DNA from: an uncultured Muribaculaceae bacterium
GTDB taxonomy: Bacteria; Bacteroidota; Bacteroidia; Bacteroidales; Muribaculaceae
DNA length: 64,000 nt
Assembly: GCA_910584905.1 (NCBI GenBank)
Contig: CAJUCQ010000066.1
Coordinates: forward strand, 1-64,000
Direction: 5' to 3'
The notes under the pieces are model-generated. The model was not told where the DNA came from. It saw only the letters and a list, made by a program, of their open reading frames with translations, and made no database searches. The position numbers and the translations under genes are program-made. The first letter of the stretch is position 1, and each line of letters starts with the position of its first letter. This document shows positions 53,750 to 61,832 of the stretch, in pieces.

Positions 53750-55291
53750 TTATTTTGCGAATGCGACGGAACGCGTCTCGCGGATAACCGTGATTTTGAC
53801 CTGTCCCGGATAAGTCATCTCGTCCTGAATGCGGCGTGCGATTTCGGAGGAGAGGCGTTCGGTCTCGGCGTCGTCGATTTTATCTGCTCCGACAATCACG
53901 CGGAGTTCGCGACCGGCCTGAATGGCGTAGGTCTTGAGCACGCCGGGATACGAAAGGGCGAGCTGTTCGAGGTCGTTGAGGCGTTTGATATAGGCTTCGA
54001 CAATCTCTCGGCGGGCGCCGGGGCGGGCGCCGGAAATGGCGTCGCAGACCTGAACGATGGGCGCAAGGAGCGACGTCTGTTCGATTTCGTCGTGGTGCGC
54101 GCCGATGGCGTTGCAGATGTCGGGCTTTTCTTTGTATTTTTCGGCGAGTTTCATGCCGAGGAGAGCGTGGGGGAGTTCGGGCTCTTCGTCAGGCACCTTG
54201 CCTATGTCGTGCAGGAGGCCGGCGCGGCGTGCTTTCTTGGGGTTGAGGCCGAGTTCGGAGGCCATCACGGCGCAAAGGTTGGCCGTCTCGCGCGAGTGCT
54301 GGAGGAGGTTCTGCCCGTAGCTCGAACGATATTTCATCTTGCCCACAAGGCGGATGAGTTCGGGGTGCAGGCCGTGGATGCCGAGGTCGATAGCCGTGCG
54401 CTGTCCGGTCTCGATGATTTCCTGTTCAATCTGTTTGCGCACCTTGGCCACAACTTCTTCGATGCGGGCCGGGTGGATGCGGCCGTCGGCCACGAGCTGG
54501 TGGAGGGCCAGACGGGCGATTTCGCGGCGCACGGGGTCGAAGCCCGAGAGGACGATGGCCTCGGGTGTGTCGTCGACGATGATTTCGATTCCGGTGGCGG
54601 CTTCGAGGGCGCGGATGTTGCGGCCTTCTCGGCCGATGATGCGGCCCTTGATTTCGTCTGAGTCGATATGGAACACCGTGACGGAGTTTTCGATGGCGGT
54701 TTCGGTGGCCACGCGCTGGATGCTTTGCACGACGATGCGTTTGGCTTCCTTGTTGGCCGTCAGCTTGGCGTCGTCCATGATATCGTTGATATACGATGCG
54801 GCGGCCGTCTTGGCTTCGTCCTTGAGGCTCTGCACGAGTTTTTCCTTGGCTTCCTCGGCGGTGAGGCCCGAGATGTGTTCGAGCTGTTGCTGGGCCTGAC
54901 GTGTGAGGGCGGCGAGCTCGGCCTGACGGGCCTCGAGCGCGCGCTGCTGGGCTTCGATGTTCTGGCGCTGGCTGTCGAGCTCGTTGCGGGTGCGCTGGTT
55001 TTCGCTCTGCTGCTGGTTGAGCTGCATCTCGCGCTGTTTCTGACGGGCTTCGGCGCTCTGCACCTTCGAGAGGCGCCGCGAGGCTTGCTTTTCGGCTTCG
55101 GAGGTTATCTCAAGGGCCTGTTCGCGACCTTCGAGGGCTTTGCTTTTCTTTATGTCCTCGGCCTCACGCTCGGCTTCGGCGATGATAAACTTGGCGCGGG
55201 TGCCGGCGGCGCGCCGCTGGACGGCGACGGTCACTCCCGCGGCTATGGCGGCGGCCACGAGGGCCACAATTACCGGGATGATTATATTCAT
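53750..55291 (-). CDS. rny: Ribonuclease Y
   Basis: 513 residues. N-terminal transmembrane anchor ([18 protein letters not shown]), long coiled coil to about residue 190, KH domain ([15 protein letters not shown]), and HD domain with [18 protein letters not shown] and AHHDEIE. Membrane-associated endonuclease of mRNA decay. It is followed directly by ricT; the upstream side is separated from zapA by a strong terminator, so a separate promoter is expected within 55292-55373. Confidence 0.98.
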   Translation of the reverse strand: MNIIIPVIVALVAAAIAAGVTVAVQRRAAGTRAKFIIAEAEREAEDIKKSKALEGREQALEITSEAEKQASRRLSKVQSAEARQKQREMQLNQQQSENQRTRNELDSQRQNIEAQQRALEARQAELAALTRQAQQQLEHISGLTAEEAKEKLVQSLKDEAKTAAASYINDIMDDAKLTANKEAKRIVVQSIQRVATETAIENSVTVFHIDSDEIKGRIIGREGRNIRALEAATGIEIIVDDTPEAIVLSGFDPVRREIARLALHQLVADGRIHPARIEEVVAKVRKQIEQEIIETGQRTAIDLGIHGLHPELIRLVGKMKYRSSYGQNLLQHSRETANLCAVMASELGLNPKKARRAGLLHDIGKVPDEEPELPHALLGMKLAEKYKEKPDICNAIGAHHDEIEQTSLLAPIVQVCDAISGARPGARREIVEAYIKRLNDLEQLALSYPGVLKTYAIQAGRELRVIVGADKIDDAETERLSSEIARRIQDEMTYPGQVKITVIRETRSVAFAK

Positions 55292-55373
55292 GGAATGGTA
55301 GAATGATTTAAATCTGTATGTCGGTTAATTCAATTTTCTGATGCCTGATGTCGCGGGCTTCCGGCGACGGTGT

Positions 55374-55428
55374 AAAAAAAATCATCCCGCGGCGTTCCCC
55401 GTATCAGTCGGGAAATGGCCGCGCGATG
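55374..55428 (-). terminator. Strong intrinsic terminator between zapA and rny
   Basis: On the minus strand CATCGCGCGGC pairs with GCCGCGGGATG (one mismatch) and an inner TTTCCCG/CGGGGAA extends the stem; eight T residues follow. It terminates the transcript coming from zapA. Confidence 0.8.
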
Positions 55429-55502
55429 TGCGGAAAGATAAACAGCGCCGCTTTCATCTCCGGGGGCGGAGGGGCGATGCGGCTGTATGTCAGGCCCTGC
55501 GT
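55429..55502 (-). ncRNA. Candidate structured RNA downstream of zapA
   Basis: On the minus strand the 74 nt after the zapA stop hold a second hairpin: ACAG-CCGC-ATC ... CTCCG-CCCC-CGGAG ... GCGG-CG-CTGT. Together with the terminator it would make an RNA of about 125 nt. 6S RNA is encoded next to zapA in Proteobacteria, so a 6S-like or other small RNA is possible, but the classical 6S bubble is not evident. It may just be a 3' UTR. Confidence 0.3.
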
Positions 55503-55808
55503 TTAAAGCTCGATGTCGCGGAGCATTTTGTCCAACTCCCGCTCGAAGTCGTCCAGAACCTTGGACTGATCCGTGGCCAGCGCCGACTTGCGGTAGTACA
55601 TTTCGGCGAAGTAGAGCGCCACTTTCGCCAAGGCCATCTGCGAGGGCACGCCCCCGGGGCCGTAGTGCATCTTGCTCCACAGCTTGTTGAGCTGTTCGAT
55701 GATATAACGGTAGAAAGCCTCTTCCGTCTCGGGAACGAGAAGCTTGAAAGGCTCCACGTCGGCGATTCTTGCCGTTATGTTATGTCTTCTTATTTCGTCG
55801 TCGTTCAT
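55503..55808 (-). CDS. zapA: Cell-division protein ZapA-like
   Basis: 101 residues matching ZapA: N-terminal beta hairpin region (ITARIADVEPFKLLVPETEEA) and a C-terminal helix that forms the coiled coil (VLDDFERELDKMLRD). ZapA bundles FtsZ filaments at the division site. 54 bp downstream of the small coiled-coil gene, in the same transcription unit. Confidence 0.85.
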   Translation of the reverse strand: MNDDEIRRHNITARIADVEPFKLLVPETEEAFYRYIIEQLNKLWSKMHYGPGGVPSQMALAKVALYFAEMYYRKSALATDQSKVLDDFERELDKMLRDIEL

Positions 55809-55862
55809 CTTTCAACGCAGGGCGGGCGCGCAGGGCGGCAAGGACGGAGGTGAAGGCGAGCT

Positions 55863-56159
55863 TCACGACCGGAGGTCCGCGATGCAACGGTCTATTTCCC
55901 GCACAAGATCTGAAATCATTTCCGCCGTTTGCCGTCGGCTGTCGGCCGTCGGGCTGACTACGGAAGCCACGCGCATGTACTCAAGTTCAAGCCTCAGCTT
56001 TTCAAGCTCGGTGTCGCGGGCAAGCACGCAGGCCTCGCGCTCGGCAAGAGCGGCCTTGAGAGCCGCCACCTCCTCGCGTAGCGCCTGATTGCGAATCAGC
56101 AACAGACGCGTCTTGTCGGCGATGCGACGCACTTGCTCTTGTAGGTCAGGCTGCGGCAT
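55863..56159 (-). CDS. Small coiled-coil protein upstream of zapA
   Basis: 98 residues, almost fully coiled coil between about 4 and 64 (LQEQVRRIADKTRLLL, then heptads in ALREEVAALKAALAERE and ELEKLRLELEYM). No enzymatic domain. Position before zapA suggests a division-associated, ZapB-like role, which is inference. It has a consensus promoter 19 bp upstream. Confidence 0.8.
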   Translation of the reverse strand: MPQPDLQEQVRRIADKTRLLLIRNQALREEVAALKAALAEREACVLARDTELEKLRLELEYMRVASVVSPTADSRRQTAEMISDLVREIDRCIADLRS

Positions 56160-56177
56160 TGTGATTCCAAATTTTCA

Positions 56178-56209
56178 CAAAAGTAAGAAAAAAATTTCAT
56201 TAAATCAAA
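56178..56209 (-). promoter_or_regulatory. Promoter of the coiled-coil/zapA unit
   Basis: On the minus strand TTTG (56209-56206), 20-bp spacer, TACTTTTG (56185-56178), full consensus; the leader is only about 10-15 nt. Confidence 0.8.
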
Positions 56210-56289
56210 TTACGCCGCGTTTTTTCAAATCCCTGAAGTCATCTCCGGCGGCGAACGGACTGTTTTCACCTTTGCCGCCAGACTTTAGA

Positions 56290-56321
56290 TTTGCATTTAT
56301 CCGCAGAATGACGTAACTTTG
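56290..56321 (+). promoter_or_regulatory. Promoter of the threonine deaminase gene
   Basis: TTTG (56290-56293), 20-bp spacer, TAACTTTG (56314-56321), full consensus; divergent from the zapA promoter. Confidence 0.8.
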
Positions 56322-56371
56322 CATATTACACCTCAACTCATCGCAAACAACCCAAATCCCATATCACGCAT

Positions 56372-57568
56372 ATGCTTGAAATCAGCGAGATATTCAATGC
56401 GGCAGCCGTCCTGAAGGACGTCGCCCGCAAAACGGCGATTATCCCCGCGCCGAAAGTGAACCCCGAAGTCGAGACCTACCTCAAGACCGAGAACCTGCAA
56501 CTTACAGGCTCGTTCAAACTCCGCGGGGCATACTACAAAATCTCACAGCTCTCGCCTGAGGAAAAGAAACTCGGCGTGATTGCCTGCTCGGCCGGAAACC
56601 ACGCGCAGGGTGTGGCCCTAGGCGCTACCCACAACGGAATCAAGGCGCTGATTTGCCTCCCGGCAGGCGCGCCGATTTCCAAGGTCGAGGCCACCAAAGG
56701 CTACGGGGCCGACGTATGCCTCGTCCCCGGCGTGTATGACGACGCATACGCCAAAGCCATCGAGCTTCAGAAAGAACACGGCTACACTTTCGTCCACCCC
56801 TTCGATGACGAAAAAGTTATCGCCGGACAAGGCACCATCGGCCTTGAGATTCTCGACCAGATGCCCGACGTGCAGGCAATCGTCGTCCCCATCGGCGGAG
56901 GCGGCCTCATCTCGGGCGTGGCCTACGCCGTCAAGACGCTCCGCCCCGACGTCAAAGTGTTCGGCGTGCAGGCCGGAGGCGCACCCTCGATGGCCACATC
57001 GCTCAAGGAAGGCAAGATTGCCCACCTCAACGACGTCAGCACAATCGCCGACGGCATCGCCGTGAAAGAACCCGGAGTCAACACCTTCGACATCTGCAAC
57101 AAATACGTCGACGAAGTTGTCACCGTCACCGACGAAGAAATCGCCGCCGCAATCCTTCATCTCCTCGAACAGCAGAAGCTCGTGGCCGAAGGCGCCGGAG
57201 CCGTCAGCGTGGCCGCCGTGATGTTCGGAAAGCTCCCCGTAAAGGGCCTCAAGACCGTTTGTCTTGTCTCCGGCGGCAACATCGACGTCACGACGCTCAG
57301 CCGCGTCATCACCCGCGGCCTCACGAAAGCCGGGCGTAACTTCACCTTCAAGGTCGACCTCCCCGACAAACCCGGCCAGCTCTCGGGCGTCTGCGCCGTA
57401 ATCGCCGAGCAGGGCGGCAATGTCATTTCCGTAAACCACGAACGCATCAACACCAGCGCCGCAATCAGCGGATGCACAATCCGAGTCGAACTCGAAACCC
57501 GCGACGAGGCCCATATTGACGCTATCCGCCACGCCCTCAAGAGCGCCGGATACGACGTCCTCAACTGA
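56372..57568 (+). CDS. ilvA: Threonine ammonia-lyase with C-terminal ACT domain
   Basis: 398 residues. PLP-binding Lys49 in GSFKLRGAYYK, phosphate-binding loop IGGGGLISG near 177 and SGGNID near the end of the catalytic domain. An ACT domain at about 325-398 (FKVDLPDKPGQLSGVCAVIA) suggests amino-acid feedback control. Deaminates threonine to 2-oxobutyrate for isoleucine synthesis or catabolism; the single short ACT-like domain is of the TdcB/IlvA hybrid type common in Bacteroidetes. Confidence 0.95.
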   Translation: MLEISEIFNAAAVLKDVARKTAIIPAPKVNPEVETYLKTENLQLTGSFKLRGAYYKISQLSPEEKKLGVIACSAGNHAQGVALGATHNGIKALICLPAGAPISKVEATKGYGADVCLVPGVYDDAYAKAIELQKEHGYTFVHPFDDEKVIAGQGTIGLEILDQMPDVQAIVVPIGGGGLISGVAYAVKTLRPDVKVFGVQAGGAPSMATSLKEGKIAHLNDVSTIADGIAVKEPGVNTFDICNKYVDEVVTVTDEEIAAAILHLLEQQKLVAEGAGAVSVAAVMFGKLPVKGLKTVCLVSGGNIDVTTLSRVITRGLTKAGRNFTFKVDLPDKPGQLSGVCAVIAEQGGNVISVNHERINTSAAISGCTIRVELETRDEAHIDAIRHALKSAGYDVLN

Positions 57569-57618
57569 TTCCGGCGCCCCCTCGCTCCCCCGTCTGAAAA
57601 CTACCAACCACATACGCA

Positions 57619-58824
57619 ATGAAAGCAATAACCACAGCCGCTCTTGCGGCCGCAATCGCCTGCCCGGCTTTCGCGCAGGCTCCCGCCGACTCGACGGCAA
57701 CTCCCGCCGACACGGCCTTCGTCTTCACTGACGTAATCACCATTCCCGTCACCTCGGTCAAGGACCAGAACAAATCGGGCACATGCTGGTGCTTCGCCGG
57801 AACGTCGCATTTCGAAGATGAAATCCTCAAAAACGGAGGCGACTCTCTCGACCTCTCCGAGATGTTCACCGTCCGCCACTGCTACGCCGACAAGGCCGAG
57901 CGCTTTATACGCATGTACGGCCAGGCCAACTTCTCGGCCGGAGGCTCGATTATGGACGTCCCCTACGTGTGGGAACGCTACGGCGCAGTGCCCGAAGAAG
58001 TGTACACCGGCCTTCAGTACGGCGAGGACAAGCACGTCCACGGAGAGCTTGACGCAGCCCTCACGGCCTACCTCAAAGCCGTAGTGGCGAAGCCCAACCG
58101 CAAACTTTCGACCGCTTGGCGCAAAGGCCTCGAAGCCATCCTCGACGCATACCTCGGCCCGCTGCCCGAGACCTTCACCTACAAAGGCAAGACCTACACC
58201 CCCCGAAGCTACGCCGCAAGCCTCGGCCTGAACACCGCCGACTACGTGGCGCTCACATCCTTCACCCACCATCCCTTCTACCGCGAATTTGCCGTCGAGG
58301 TCCCCGACAACTGGCTGTGGGCCACTTCGTTCAACGTCCCCGTCGACGAGCTGCAGGCCGCCGTTGACAACGCCCTCAAAGAAGGCTACACCGTAGTGTG
58401 GGCCGCCGACGTCAGCGAAGGCGGATTCAAATGGAACGACGGCGTAGCCCTCATGCCCAAAGGAAAGACCGAAGGCGACATGAACGACACCGAACTCTCT
58501 CGCTGGGTAAAACTCTCCGACCGCGACCGCCAAAACGACAAATACAACTTCAAGGCCCCCGTCGAAGAAATCGAAGTGACGCAGGAACTCCGTCAGGAGA
58601 TGTTCGACTCTCAGGAGACGACCGACGACCATGGCATGGTTATCGTCGGAACGGCAACTGACCAGAAAGGCAACCGCTACTACAAGGTGAAAAACTCGTG
58701 GGACTCCAACCAGATTTACGACGGCTACTTCTACGTGTCGATGCCCTACTTCCGCGCCAAGACCATGAACATCCTCGTCAACCGCAAGGGCCTCCCGAAA
58801 GACCTCGCAAAAAAGATGAAATAA
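57619..58824 (+). CDS. pepC: Exported C1-family cysteine peptidase (aminopeptidase C/bleomycin hydrolase-like)
   Basis: 401 residues. The signal peptide (TTAALAAAIACPAFAQA) is unlike cytoplasmic PepC and predicts a periplasmic enzyme. Catalytic residues are visible: Gln50 and Cys56 in KDQNKSGTCWCFAG, His in DDHGMVIVG near 335, Asn in KNSWDS near 355. The PepC-type insert lies between. Probably trims peptides in the periplasm. 50 bp after the threonine deaminase gene and 2 bp before the phosphoesterase gene. Confidence 0.93.
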   Translation: MKAITTAALAAAIACPAFAQAPADSTATPADTAFVFTDVITIPVTSVKDQNKSGTCWCFAGTSHFEDEILKNGGDSLDLSEMFTVRHCYADKAERFIRMYGQANFSAGGSIMDVPYVWERYGAVPEEVYTGLQYGEDKHVHGELDAALTAYLKAVVAKPNRKLSTAWRKGLEAILDAYLGPLPETFTYKGKTYTPRSYAASLGLNTADYVALTSFTHHPFYREFAVEVPDNWLWATSFNVPVDELQAAVDNALKEGYTVVWAADVSEGGFKWNDGVALMPKGKTEGDMNDTELSRWVKLSDRDRQNDKYNFKAPVEEIEVTQELRQEMFDSQETTDDHGMVIVGTATDQKGNRYYKVKNSWDSNQIYDGYFYVSMPYFRAKTMNILVNRKGLPKDLAKKMK

Positions 58825-58825
58825 G

Positions 58826-59326
58826 TTGAAACGCATAGGCATCATATCCGATACCCACTCACTCGTCGACGCCCGCTATGTCCTCCACTTCGCCAACTGC
58901 GACGAAGTGTGGCATGCGGGCGACGTCGGCTCTTACGACGTCATCGAGGCCCTCCGCGCCATACGCCCCGGAATAGTAGTGCGGGCCGTAGCCGGAAACA
59001 TCGACGGCGCCGACATCCGCCGCGAATTCGGCGACACGCAATGCTTCGTCGTCGAAGGCGTGAAGGTGTGGATGACACACATCTGCGGCTACCCCGGCAA
59101 GTATGCCCCGGGCGTGCGCCCGCATCTCCGCAACGAATGCCCGCAACTCACCGTCGGCGGCCACAGCCACATACTCCGCGTCATGTACGACCGCGAATTT
59201 TCGACCCTGTACGTCAACCCCGGAGCCGCGGGCTATCAGGGATGGCAGAAGGTGCGCACGCTCGTGCGCCTCACCATCGACGCCGGCGAAATAAAAGACC
59301 TTGAAGTCATCGAACTCGCAAAATGA
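58826..59326 (+). CDS. YfcE-type metallophosphoesterase
   Basis: 166 residues. Binuclear metal motifs: Asp9-His11 (ISDTHS), Asp33 (HAGDVG), Asn58 (AGNIDG), His in MTHICG and GGHSH near 115. Small phosphodiesterase of the YfcE/MJ0936 group. The only suitable start is a TTG at 58826, 2 bp after the peptidase stop, and the family N-terminus begins exactly there. It overlaps the SPOR lipoprotein gene by 4 bp. Confidence 0.92.
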   Translation: MKRIGIISDTHSLVDARYVLHFANCDEVWHAGDVGSYDVIEALRAIRPGIVVRAVAGNIDGADIRREFGDTQCFVVEGVKVWMTHICGYPGKYAPGVRPHLRNECPQLTVGGHSHILRVMYDREFSTLYVNPGAAGYQGWQKVRTLVRLTIDAGEIKDLEVIELAK

Positions 59327-59850
59327 AAAAAATCCTCATCCTCCTCGCGGCCGCGGCAGCTTTTGCCGGATGCCGCACAAGCGAAGAAAACTACCGCGCC
59401 GCCTACGACAAGGCCATCGCCGGACGCGACAGCGCCGAAGCGGTCGAAAACACAATCTACGGCCGCGAGCGTCGGCAGACGTCGTTCGAATACGTGGCTC
59501 TCGGGACTGATACCGTGGCCGTGATGCGTCAGCTCGTAAAAGTGACCGACGGCGGAGGCGGAATCCGCGAGAACCTCAGGCGCTACTGCGTCATCGTAGG
59601 CCGTTTCAAACAGCGCTTCAACGCCGTGTCGATGCGCGACCGCATCGTAAGCGCGGGGACTGCCCCCGCCGCTTTTGTCGTTGAGACAGGCGAGCCTTAT
59701 TACTATGTTGTCGGAGCGGCCTTCAACTCCATTCGGGATGCCGCGTCGGCAATGGATAATTTCAAATCAGACAAAGATTTGGTCATGCGTCCGCCACTGC
59801 CGTTCATCCTTGAGGCTTCGGCGGTGAAAAAACATGGTGCGCCACGCTGA
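59323..59850 (+). CDS. SPOR-domain lipoprotein
   Basis: 175 residues. Lipobox ILLAAAAAFAGCRT (Cys at 17). A SPOR-like domain spans about 88-160 (YCVIVGRFKQRFNAVSMRDR, then YYYVVGAAFNSIRDAASAMD), expected to bind denuded septal peptidoglycan. Likely a division or envelope protein. Start overlaps the phosphoesterase stop (ATGA). Confidence 0.85.
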   Translation: MKKILILLAAAAAFAGCRTSEENYRAAYDKAIAGRDSAEAVENTIYGRERRQTSFEYVALGTDTVAVMRQLVKVTDGGGGIRENLRRYCVIVGRFKQRFNAVSMRDRIVSAGTAPAAFVVETGEPYYYVVGAAFNSIRDAASAMDNFKSDKDLVMRPPLPFILEASAVKKHGAPR

Positions 59851-59907
59851 ACCATAAGCGCGCGGGGCTTGTTTAGATAGTAGTCAAATTTAAAAACATC
59901 CCCGTTT

Positions 59908-60489
59908 ATGGAACAGAAAAGTATAAAAGGCACACGCACGGAAAAAAATCTCCTCGCATCGTTTGCCGGAGAAAGCCAAGCTCGCAGCCGCTACACCCTT
60001 TTTGCGCAGAAAGCCCTTGAAGAAGGCTATCAGCAGATAGCCGCCGTATTCCTCGAAACAGCCGAGCAGGAGCTGAGCCACGCACGCGGCTTCTTCTCCT
60101 ATCTCGAAGGCGGCACAGTCACCATCACCGCAGGCTATCCCGCCGGAGTCGTAGGCGATACCAAGCAGAACCTCGCCGAAGCCGCCGCAGGCGAACGCGA
60201 AGAATGGAGCGACCTCTACGAAAACTTCGCAAAGGTCGCCCAGGAAGAAGGCTTCTCGCAGATTGCCAACCACTTCAAGCTCGTGGCATCCGTAGAGCAG
60301 ATGCACGAACAACGATATATGCGCCTGCTTGAACGCATGGAAAACGATCAGGTTTTCAAACAGGAAGAGCCTACAGTGTGGATGTGCCGCAAATGCGGAT
60401 TCACCGTCAACGCCAAGGCCGCGCCCAAGCGCTGTCCCGTCTGCGGCGCCGACCAAGGCTGGTTTGAACGCAAGGCCAACAACTACTGA
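59908..60489 (+). CDS. rbr: Rubrerythrin
   Basis: 193 residues. Ferritin-like diiron domain with Glu22, Glu55 and His58 (AEQELSHARG) and the second pair in EQMHEQRY, followed by a rubredoxin-like domain with Cys pairs CRKC and CPVC near 155-175. Reduces hydrogen peroxide in anaerobes. The only gene between the SPOR lipoprotein and the terminator; no consensus promoter box is seen in the 57-bp gap. Confidence 0.97.
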   Translation: MEQKSIKGTRTEKNLLASFAGESQARSRYTLFAQKALEEGYQQIAAVFLETAEQELSHARGFFSYLEGGTVTITAGYPAGVVGDTKQNLAEAAAGEREEWSDLYENFAKVAQEEGFSQIANHFKLVASVEQMHEQRYMRLLERMENDQVFKQEEPTVWMCRKCGFTVNAKAAPKRCPVCGADQGWFERKANNY

Positions 60490-60536
60490 CCTCACCGCAT
60501 ATATGATTCACTGACACATATCCCCCTCTCTAAAGG

Positions 60537-60578
60537 CAATACGGCCGCGTCGCTCAATCTTGCGACGCGGCCGTATTG
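60537..60578. terminator. Perfect 17-bp hairpin between rbr and hutI
   Basis: CAATACGGCCGCGTCGC (60537-60553) and its exact reverse complement (60562-60578) flank an 8-nt loop TCAATCTT. No T-run is present on either side. It sits between convergent genes and probably blocks transcription both ways. Confidence 0.7.
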
Positions 60579-60596
60579 TCGTGTGTGCATATAATA

Positions 60597-61832
60597 TCAC
60601 ACCTTGCGCCCCCGCAGATAGCATTCGCGAATCAGCGGCGATGTATAGGCATAAGGGAAAAATGCAAGGTCGGGGAGCGGGGCGGTGATGAAGAAGTTGG
60701 CCAAGCGCCCTGCGCCGATTGCTCCGACGAGGTCGCTCACGCCCATTGCGTAAGCACCGTTGATGGTGGCGGCATTGATGGCGCGCTCGGGTGTAAGCTT
60801 CATCTTTATGCAGGCGAGACTTACGACCATGCGCATGTTGCCCGAAGGCGACGATCCCGGGTTGTAGTCGGAGGCGAGGGCCACCGTGCACCCTCCGTCA
60901 AAGGCTTTGCGGGCGGGTCCGTAGGGCATCCCGAGGAAGAACGAAGCGCCCGGCAACATCGTGGCGCACGTGTCGGAGGAGGCGAGAAGGGCTATTTCCC
61001 CGTCGCCGATGCGCTCAAGGTGGTCGACGCTCAGAGCGCCGTGCACAACCCCCGTCTGCACTCCGCCGGACACGGCCAGCTCGTTGGCGTGGATTTTGGG
61101 CCGGAGTCCGAAACGCGCTGCCGCCTCAAGGAGTTCAGACGTCTCGTCGGGAGTGAAAAAGCCTTCGTCGCAGAACACGTCAACGTAGTCCGCAAGCCCC
61201 TCGGCGGCAACCGCAGGGAGCATCTCGCGGCATACGAGGTCGACGTATTCAGCCTGACGTCCGGCGTAGGCGCGCCCTACGGCATGAGCGCCGAGGAAGG
61301 TCGTGCGCACCACGGCGGGTGTCGAGGCCTGAATCCGACGCGCCACGCGCAGCATCTTCAGCTCGTCGGCAGTCGTGAGGCCGTAGCCGCTCTTGATTTC
61401 AATAGCTCCGGTGCCGGCGGCTGTCATTTCGGCCACGCGCGTCATGGCTTGCTCGAAAAGCTCGTCCTCCGATGCTTCGTGGAGACGGTCGGCGCTGTTG
61501 AGGATGCCGCCGCCGCGGCGCGCTATTTCTTCGTAGCTGAGCCCGTCGATTTTGTCGCGGAATTCGCCTTCGCGGCTCCCGGCGTAGATGATGTGGGTGT
61601 GTGAGTCGCAGAAACTCGGAAACACCCAGCCTCCGCGGGCGTCGACGCTGTCGTGCGAGGCGGCTCCGTCAGGGAGTTCGCTCATAGGGCCGAAGCCCGT
61701 GATTAGCTCACCCTCGACGCTGAGCCATGCGTCGGATATGCAGTCGAGGCTGTCGGCCGCGTGGCCGCTCAGCCGCCGGAGCGAGCCCGTGCGGTCGAGG
61801 CCGCACAGGCGGCCTATGTTATAAATCAGCAT
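60597..61832 (-). CDS. hutI: Imidazolonepropionase
   Basis: 411 residues of the amidohydrolase superfamily. Metal ligands in CDSHTHIIYAGSREGEF; family segments GAIEIKSGYGL, FLGAHAV, DVFCDEGFF and LASDYNPGSSPSGNM. Third step of histidine catabolism, opening imidazolonepropionate to formiminoglutamate. Its first 14 bp overlap the end of hutH, indicating coupled translation. Last gene of the hut unit in this window. Confidence 0.97.
   Translation of the reverse strand: MLIYNIGRLCGLDRTGSLRRLSGHAADSLDCISDAWLSVEGELITGFGPMSELPDGAASHDSVDARGGWVFPSFCDSHTHIIYAGSREGEFRDKIDGLSYEEIARRGGGILNSADRLHEASEDELFEQAMTRVAEMTAAGTGAIEIKSGYGLTTADELKMLRVARRIQASTPAVVRTTFLGAHAVGRAYAGRQAEYVDLVCREMLPAVAAEGLADYVDVFCDEGFFTPDETSELLEAAARFGLRPKIHANELAVSGGVQTGVVHGALSVDHLERIGDGEIALLASSDTCATMLPGASFFLGMPYGPARKAFDGGCTVALASDYNPGSSPSGNMRMVVSLACIKMKLTPERAINAATINGAYAMGVSDLVGAIGAGRLANFFITAPLPDLAFFPYAYTSPLIRECYLRGRKV

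Noticed and set aside
53546..54661. A 371-codon plus-strand frame opposite rny and ricT
   Set aside because: Antisense shadow; no start context and no homology by eye.
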